Origin: JBBREP01 sp036501845
GTDB lineage: Bacteria; Actinomycetota; Acidimicrobiia; IMCC26256; PALSA-610
Direction: 5' to 3'
DNA: 64,000 nucleotides
Assembly: GCA_036501845.1 (NCBI GenBank)
Contig: DASXZO010000028.1
Coordinates: 1 to 64,000 of the forward strand
Shown: piece by piece, positions 59,500 to 64,000 of the stretch
Layout of the letters: every line of letters starts with the position of its first letter
Numbering within the stretch: the first letter of the stretch is position 1
Program-made: the position numbers and the translations under genes
Notes under the pieces: generated by a model
What the model saw: only the letters and a program-made list of their open reading frames with translations
The model's database searches: none
Told to the model about the DNA's origin: nothing

Positions 59500-59516
59500 A
59501 GTAAAGTGAACGCCCC

Positions 59517-60104
59517 GTGAGCGTGCGCCATGCCCTGTTGGCCCTGCTCAGCGAGGGTCCGAAGTACGGGCTGCAGCTGCGCCAGGAGTTCGAAGCCGAC
59601 ACAGGGGAGGTGTGGCCGCTCAACGTCGGCCAGGTGTACTCCACCCTGCAGCGCCTGGAGCGCGACGGCCTGGTCGAGTCCGACGAGGCCGATGTCGACG
59701 GCCCGCAGAAGCGGTTCCGGGTCACGCCCGCGGGCCGTATCGAGCTCGACGGTTGGCTGCACACGCCGCCGGACTTGTCGTCACCGCCCCGCGACGAGCT
59801 GGTGATCAAGGTGCTCGTGGCCACGCGCGTTCCCGACGTGGACGTGCGCGAGGTGATGCAGGCGCACCGCCGCTATTTGGTGCAGCTCATGCAGCAATGG
59901 ACGCATCTGAAGGAAGACCTTGCCGACCGTGATCTCGGCTTCGCGCTCGTGGTCGACGCCGAGTTGTTCCGGCTCGATTCGGTGATCCGCTGGCTCGACG
60001 CGGCCGATGGCCGGCTGAAGCGCGCGAGCGCGGAGCCGCCGGAACCCGCAGCGCCTAGCCGGCCGTTGCCCAAACCCCGCAAGCGCGTGGAGGTGCAGCC
60101 GTGA
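59517..60104 (+). CDS. PadR family transcriptional repressor
   Basis: The 195-residue protein has the PadR winged helix. SVRHALLALLSEGPKYGLQLRQEFEADTG and VWPLNVGQVYSTLQRLERDGLVESDE are classic, and KRFRVTPAGRIELDGWL forms the wing. A C-terminal helical dimerisation domain and a Pro/Arg-rich tail follow. It is the first gene of an operon with an ABC ATPase and a permease, joined by a GTGA overlap. This is the usual arrangement of a ligand-sensing repressor of its own exporter. The promoter upstream carries overlapping inverted repeats suited to it. Confidence 0.92.
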   Translation: MSVRHALLALLSEGPKYGLQLRQEFEADTGEVWPLNVGQVYSTLQRLERDGLVESDEADVDGPQKRFRVTPAGRIELDGWLHTPPDLSSPPRDELVIKVLVATRVPDVDVREVMQAHRRYLVQLMQQWTHLKEDLADRDLGFALVVDAELFRLDSVIRWLDAADGRLKRASAEPPEPAAPSRPLPKPRKRVEVQP

Positions 60105-60823
60105 GTGCTCTGAAGCTCTGCGGTGTGTCGCGCACCTACGGCGAAGGTGCAGCCGGTGTCGTCGCCCTGCAAGAGGTCGATCTCGAAGTGCAGACGGGCG
60201 AGCTGGTGGCGGTGATGGGTCCGAGCGGATCGGGCAAGAGCACGTTGCTCACGATCGCGGGCACGCTGGAAGATCCAAGCTCGGGCGAGGTGCTCGTGGG
60301 CGACGTCGCGGTGTCGAGCATGTCGCGCGACGACAAGGCGCGACTCCGTCGGCAGTCGATCGGCTACGTGTTCCAGGACTACAACCTGCTCGCCGGGCTC
60401 ACCGCCGCCGAGAACGTGTCGCTCCCGCTCGAGCTCGACGGGGTTCCCATGCGGACTGCGCGCGTCGCGGCTACCGCTGCGCTCGATCAGCTCGGGTTGG
60501 TCGATCAGTCCGACCGATTCCCCGACGAGCTGTCGGGTGGCGAACGCCAACGCGTTGCCATCGCACGCGCCGTCGTCGGCGACCGGCGGTTGCTCCTCGC
60601 CGACGAACCGTCGGGTGCGCTCGACTCGGTCAACGGCGAGAGCGTGATGAGACTCATTCGCGCCGCGTGCCAGCGAGGTGTGGCGGGCATGGTCGTCACC
60701 CACGACGCGCAGCTCGCGTCATGGGCCGACCGCGTGGTGTTCCTGCGCGACGGGCGAATAGTCGACCAAACCGACCCGCTGCCGCAGCCCGAATCGCTGC
60801 TCGCGCGGGGCGCCACCCCGTGA
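60101..60823 (+). CDS. ABC transporter ATP-binding protein (MacB/LolD type)
   Basis: The 240-residue ATPase has Walker A GPSGSGKST, Q-loop VFQDYNLL, signature LSGGERQRVAIARA, Walker B LLLADEPSGALD and switch His in VVTHD. The EPSGALD sequence is typical of ATPases that pair with FtsX-like permeases (MacB and LolCDE class). It energises the permease encoded next, whose start overlaps its stop (GTGA). The system probably moves a peptide, lipid or drug out of the membrane rather than importing a nutrient, since no binding protein is present. Confidence 0.93.
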   Translation: MSALKLCGVSRTYGEGAAGVVALQEVDLEVQTGELVAVMGPSGSGKSTLLTIAGTLEDPSSGEVLVGDVAVSSMSRDDKARLRRQSIGYVFQDYNLLAGLTAAENVSLPLELDGVPMRTARVAATAALDQLGLVDQSDRFPDELSGGERQRVAIARAVVGDRRLLLADEPSGALDSVNGESVMRLIRAACQRGVAGMVVTHDAQLASWADRVVFLRDGRIVDQTDPLPQPESLLARGATP

Positions 60824-63315
60824 CCGCCGTCGCGACGACGGCGGACGCGCGCTCGACCCGCCGCGGCGGCGCTCCGGCGCGGCGCGCGATCGTGCGGTGG
60901 TCGTTTCGAATGTTCCGTCGTGAGTGGCGGCGCCAAGCGTTGATCCTTGCGCTCCTCACGGTCGCGGTCGCGGCGACCACCGTCGGTCTCGCGGTGATCA
61001 CGAACGTGGCCGAACTGCATGCCGACCCGACGTTCGGCACTGCGAGCACCATGATCGAGCTCTCCGGTTCCGACCAGCATCTCGCGGCTGACCTCGCAGC
61101 GATGCGCCAACGGCTCGGCCCGATCGATGTGGTCGCGCATCAACGCGTGCCTGTGCCTGGCTCGGTCTCCACGCTCGACATCCGGGCCGAGAATCCGCAC
61201 GGTGTGTACGCCGCGCGCACGGTGAGGCTCACCGCAGGTCATGATCCGACCGGCGCGAGCCAGGTGGCGCTCACGCGCTCGGTCGCGTCGCTGTTCGGTG
61301 TGCGCGTGGGCGGATCGTGGAGTGCCGGAGGCACCACGTACCACGTGGTCGGCACCGTCGAGAACCCGCTCGACCTCTCCGACCAGTTCGCACTCGTGGC
61401 GCCCGGCGCGCTCGCCGCACCCACGAACATCAGTGTGCTCACCAATGCATCGGGCTCGGCAGTGCAGAACTTCAGGCTGCCCCGCAACACAGGTGTGAGC
61501 ATCGACAGTCGCGGCACCGCGAGCAAGACGTCGATCGAAGCGGTGATCCTCGCGCTGGCAACCATCGGAATGCTGTTCGTCGGGCTGCTGGCAGTGGCGG
61601 GATTTGCCGTAGTCGCGCAGCGGCGCATGCGCGCGTTCGGCGTGCTCTCGTCGGTGGGCGCCAGCGACCGATCGGTGCGGCTGGTGATGCTCGCGAACGG
61701 CGCCGCGGTGGGGCTGACATCGGCCGTGGTCGGCGGCCTGCTCGGCGTTGGCGTGTGGCTGGCGATCTACCGGCCGATCGAGTCGGTGGTCGACCACCGC
61801 ATCGACCCGCTCGGTCTTCCGTGGTTCGCGGTGGTGCTCGGACTCGTGCTCGCGTTCGTCACGTCGGTGCTCGCGGCCTGGTGGCCGGCACGCGCCGCCG
61901 CTCGGGTGCCGGTGGTGGCCGCGCTCTCGGGTCGCCCGCCGGCGCGCCAACCGGCCCACCGGTTCGCGGCGGTCGGCGTGGTCGTGCTCGGCGTCGGGAT
62001 CGCGCTCCTCGCGTTCACCGACCAGCACCGTGCCGGCTTCATCATCGGTGGCATCATCGCGTCGGTCGTGGGCCTGTTGCTGCTCGCGCCGCTCGCGATC
62101 CAGTGCCTCGCGCTGGCGGCCAAGCGCACCCCGATCTCGATCCGCCTGGCTCTGCGCGACTTGTCCCGGTACCAGGCGCGCTCGGGCGCCGCGCTCGGCG
62201 CCGCAACGCTCGCCATCGCGATCGCCGCGACGATCGCCATCAGCGCCGCCGCGGCGCAGACCACCGCATCGAACCCGAACCTTGCGGCCAGCGAGCTGAT
62301 GCTGTACGTCGGCGCCAAGCCGATCGGACCCGGTGCCACGGTTCCGGTACTCGATTCGAGCCAGTCCGCCGCGGTCAACGGAGCCGTCAAGCAGATCGCG
62401 ACGTCACTGCACACGAGCGCGCTCGAGCTCGAAGCGCCCTACAACCCGTCCGGGCCGATACAGACCCCAGGGCAAGGTCCCGGCGACGAGCTCGGCGGCC
62501 GTAGCGTGGTGAGTCTTGCCCACGTATTTCCGGAGGGTCAGGGCATCGAGATCGATGCGGCCGCGAACGTCTATGTCGGTACGCCTGCGGTCCTCGCGCA
62601 ATTCGGCATTCGGCCGAGTTCGATCCGCACCACATCCGAGTTCATCACTTCTCGCACTGATCTCTCGAAGATGTCGGTGTTCGATCCGTCCCTACGTTCC
62701 AACCGGGCACCCTTGGTCTCGTCGATGCAGATCGTCAAGCAGCTGCCTCGATACCAATCGGATCCGAATGTGCTCATCACGCCGTATGGCTTGCACAAGC
62801 TCGGTTTCGCGGCGATGCCCGAGGCATGGCTGTTTCACACGCCCGCCGCGCTGAGCTCGGCTCAGATCGCCGCGGCCCGGCGGGCCGCGGCATCGGCCGG
62901 ACTCGTGATCGAGACCCGCTCGGCGCCGAAGTCGTTCGCGCCGCTGCGGAACTGGTCGACCGCGGCCGGGATCCTCGTGGCCCTCGGCGTGCTCGCGATG
63001 ACTGTCGGCCTCATACGGAGCGAAGCCGGTCGCGACCTGCGCACGCTCACCGCCACCGGCGCGAGCCGGCGGACGCGTCGCAACATCACGGGCGCGTCCA
63101 CCGGCGCACTCGGGGTGCTCGCCGCCGTGATGGGCACGGCGGGTGCGTATGCCGCGTTGCTCGCGTGGCACCGCAGCGACCTGCATCCGCTCACGCATGT
63201 GCCGTGGGTGAATCTCGCGCTGATCGTCGTCGCGCTCCCTGCGTTGGCCGTTGCGTCGGGTTGGCTCGTCGCGGGCCGGGAGCCTCCGGTGGTGAGCCGC
63301 CAGCCCCTGGAGTAG
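60820..63315 (+). CDS. ABC transporter permease, FtsX/MacB-like, large two-unit form
   Basis: The 831-residue permease has an N-terminal membrane helix (ALILALLTVAVAATTVGLAVI) and a large extracytoplasmic domain of about 180 residues. Three FtsX-type helices follow (AVILALATIGMLFVGLLAVAGF, VRLVMLANGAAVGLTSAVVGGLLG, WFAVVLGLVLAFVTSVLAAWW). A middle segment has further helices, a second external domain comes next, and the last three helices end near residue 820. This is the duplicated FtsX layout. VVAQRRMRAFGVLSSVGAS is the coupling segment to the ATPase. One polypeptide may supply a whole channel. It is the last gene of the PadR operon. Confidence 0.88.
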   Translation: MTAVATTADARSTRRGGAPARRAIVRWSFRMFRREWRRQALILALLTVAVAATTVGLAVITNVAELHADPTFGTASTMIELSGSDQHLAADLAAMRQRLGPIDVVAHQRVPVPGSVSTLDIRAENPHGVYAARTVRLTAGHDPTGASQVALTRSVASLFGVRVGGSWSAGGTTYHVVGTVENPLDLSDQFALVAPGALAAPTNISVLTNASGSAVQNFRLPRNTGVSIDSRGTASKTSIEAVILALATIGMLFVGLLAVAGFAVVAQRRMRAFGVLSSVGASDRSVRLVMLANGAAVGLTSAVVGGLLGVGVWLAIYRPIESVVDHRIDPLGLPWFAVVLGLVLAFVTSVLAAWWPARAAARVPVVAALSGRPPARQPAHRFAAVGVVVLGVGIALLAFTDQHRAGFIIGGIIASVVGLLLLAPLAIQCLALAAKRTPISIRLALRDLSRYQARSGAALGAATLAIAIAATIAISAAAAQTTASNPNLAASELMLYVGAKPIGPGATVPVLDSSQSAAVNGAVKQIATSLHTSALELEAPYNPSGPIQTPGQGPGDELGGRSVVSLAHVFPEGQGIEIDAAANVYVGTPAVLAQFGIRPSSIRTTSEFITSRTDLSKMSVFDPSLRSNRAPLVSSMQIVKQLPRYQSDPNVLITPYGLHKLGFAAMPEAWLFHTPAALSSAQIAAARRAAASAGLVIETRSAPKSFAPLRNWSTAAGILVALGVLAMTVGLIRSEAGRDLRTLTATGASRRTRRNITGASTGALGVLAAVMGTAGAYAALLAWHRSDLHPLTHVPWVNLALIVVALPALAVASGWLVAGREPPVVSRQPLE

Positions 63316-63325
63316 CCGTCGACCG

Positions 63326-63823
63326 TTACCGGGGGTCGCGCGGTTCGAGGATCTGTTCACGAAGGATGTCGGCGTGGCCACAGTGCTGGGCGAGCTCACG
63401 CAGCACGTGGAGGTAGACCCACCGCAACGGCAGCGGACCGCGGCGATTGCCGGTGACGAGATCGTCGAGGTCGAGGGCTGCCGCGGCGCGCCGCGAGTGG
63501 GCACACGCGGCGCCATGCATCGCAAGCACCGACGCGATGGTGTCGCCGTCGGCGAGCTCGAAGCTCGACGCGGCATTCGCGGCCATGCCGAGCTCCGCGT
63601 TCGACGCGCCACTGATGCCTTGGCCGAACCAGATCTGTTCCACAAAGGTCGCGTGCTTCACGAGCCCCAACAGCGTCGTATCCGAGCGCACCATGCGCCG
63701 TCTTGCTTGCTCCTCGGTCACACCTTCCAGGCATGTGGCGAGTTCGGCACGGTGTTCGTCGACGAACACATCCAGCTGCTCTCGCAACGGCAGGGCGTAC
63801 GTGGTGGGCGTGTCGGTGTCCAT
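63326..63823 (-). CDS. DinB-fold (DUF664-like) protein
   Basis: The 165-residue four-helix protein is of the DinB/YfiT metal-dependent superfamily. LLGLVKHATFVEQIWFG carries the first His, and LRWVYLHVLRELAQHCGHADILREQI the second and third, the triad expected to bind a metal. Some relatives are mycothiol- or bacillithiol-dependent transferases, which would suit an actinobacterium. The function here is not known. ATG 63823 is chosen because it starts the family alignment. It is convergent with the ABC permease gene, ten bases away. Confidence 0.83.
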   Translation of the reverse strand: MDTDTPTTYALPLREQLDVFVDEHRAELATCLEGVTEEQARRRMVRSDTTLLGLVKHATFVEQIWFGQGISGASNAELGMAANAASSFELADGDTIASVLAMHGAACAHSRRAAAALDLDDLVTGNRRGPLPLRWVYLHVLRELAQHCGHADILREQILEPRDPR

Positions 63824-63952
63824 GCTGTGGAGAGTCCAGCAGATCACGCCGACGCGTGGGTCGGCGCGCCGGTTAACGTCGCCATGGCTGGCACCGAACG
63901 CAGCGACCGCGCAGCCGCGACCGCCCGAACCGATGAGTGAAGTGGAGTCGCA

Positions 63953-64000
63953 ATGGGAGACAAGTCCCCGAAGAAGGACAACGCCAAGAAGCCGGCGAAG
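63953..64000 (+). CDS. Start of a small Lys-rich protein (truncated by the window end)
   Basis: Sixteen codons are visible (MGDKSPKKDNAKKPAK). They begin with an ATG that has a GTGGAG site upstream. Short Lys-rich proteins starting MGDKSPKK are widespread in actinobacteria and uncharacterised. The length and the rest of the sequence lie outside the window. Confidence 0.6.
   Translation, partial: MGDKSPKKDNAKKPAK

Noticed and set aside
63884..63940. 18-codon frame (MAGTERSDRAAATARTDE) before the last gene.
   Set aside because: There is no ribosome site, the composition is low-complexity, and it is not in frame with the downstream small protein.
1..64000. tRNA, rRNA, CRISPR, insertion sequences and prophage genes.
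   Set aside because: No gap between genes is larger than about 160 bases, and none of them shows a cloverleaf, repeat-spacer pattern, transposase or integrase.

Overview
This 64 kb window is GC-rich chromosomal DNA from an actinobacterium. I infer an Acidimicrobiia-like lineage from four things: GTG starts and GTGA/ATGA gene overlaps, many apparently leaderless promoters, LpqC/DipZ/IorB/PadR-ABC type gene content, and lipid, steroid-like and hopanoid genes. No rRNA, tRNA, CRISPR array, insertion sequence, integrase or phage gene is visible. Coding density is very high and no gap without a gene reaches 300 bases. The taxonomy is an inference, not a measurement.

Layout. 0-16.6 kb is mixed housekeeping and envelope genes: nitronate monooxygenase, a secondary-transport efflux pump, two secreted lipoprotein hydrolases, a split DipZ system (thioredoxin-like protein plus CcdA), a two-domain LigD-like repair enzyme, an FNT channel, AlkB, a sulfatase and a secreted beta-helix protein. 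16.6-27.3 kb is the most unusual part. Two divergent operons encode a large phytoene-desaturase-like flavoenzyme, a nucleotidyl cyclase fused to a STAND-type ATPase, three uncharacterised helical/Ig-like proteins and a polyprenyl diphosphate synthase. Beside them sit a stand-alone cyclic-nucleotide-binding protein and a divergent Crp-type regulator. I regard this as the best candidate for an undescribed system.

27.3-34.5 kb holds acyl-CoA and small-molecule metabolism (CaiB, epimerase, TauD, amidohydrolase) and a translationally coupled hpnA-hpnO-like pair for hopanoid side-chain modification. 34.6-49.6 kb holds a secreted 14-repeat protein, a lipoprotein hydrolase, an efflux pump with a divergent MarR regulator and a readable double operator, a MalY-type lyase, a Crp/thioredoxin-reductase fusion, a UvrA-like ATPase, a methyltransferase and a GAF-SpoIIE phosphatase.

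49.7-59.4 kb looks like a catabolic island: CaiB, P450, a two-subunit molybdenum hydroxylase, then on the other strand a tightly overlapping operon of R2-like diiron oxygenase, a thiolase-fold protein lacking the usual nucleophilic cysteine, a DUF35 partner and an acyl-CoA ligase. 59.5-63.3 kb is a PadR-ABC export operon with a clear promoter. The window ends in a DinB-fold protein and the start of a small Lys-rich protein.
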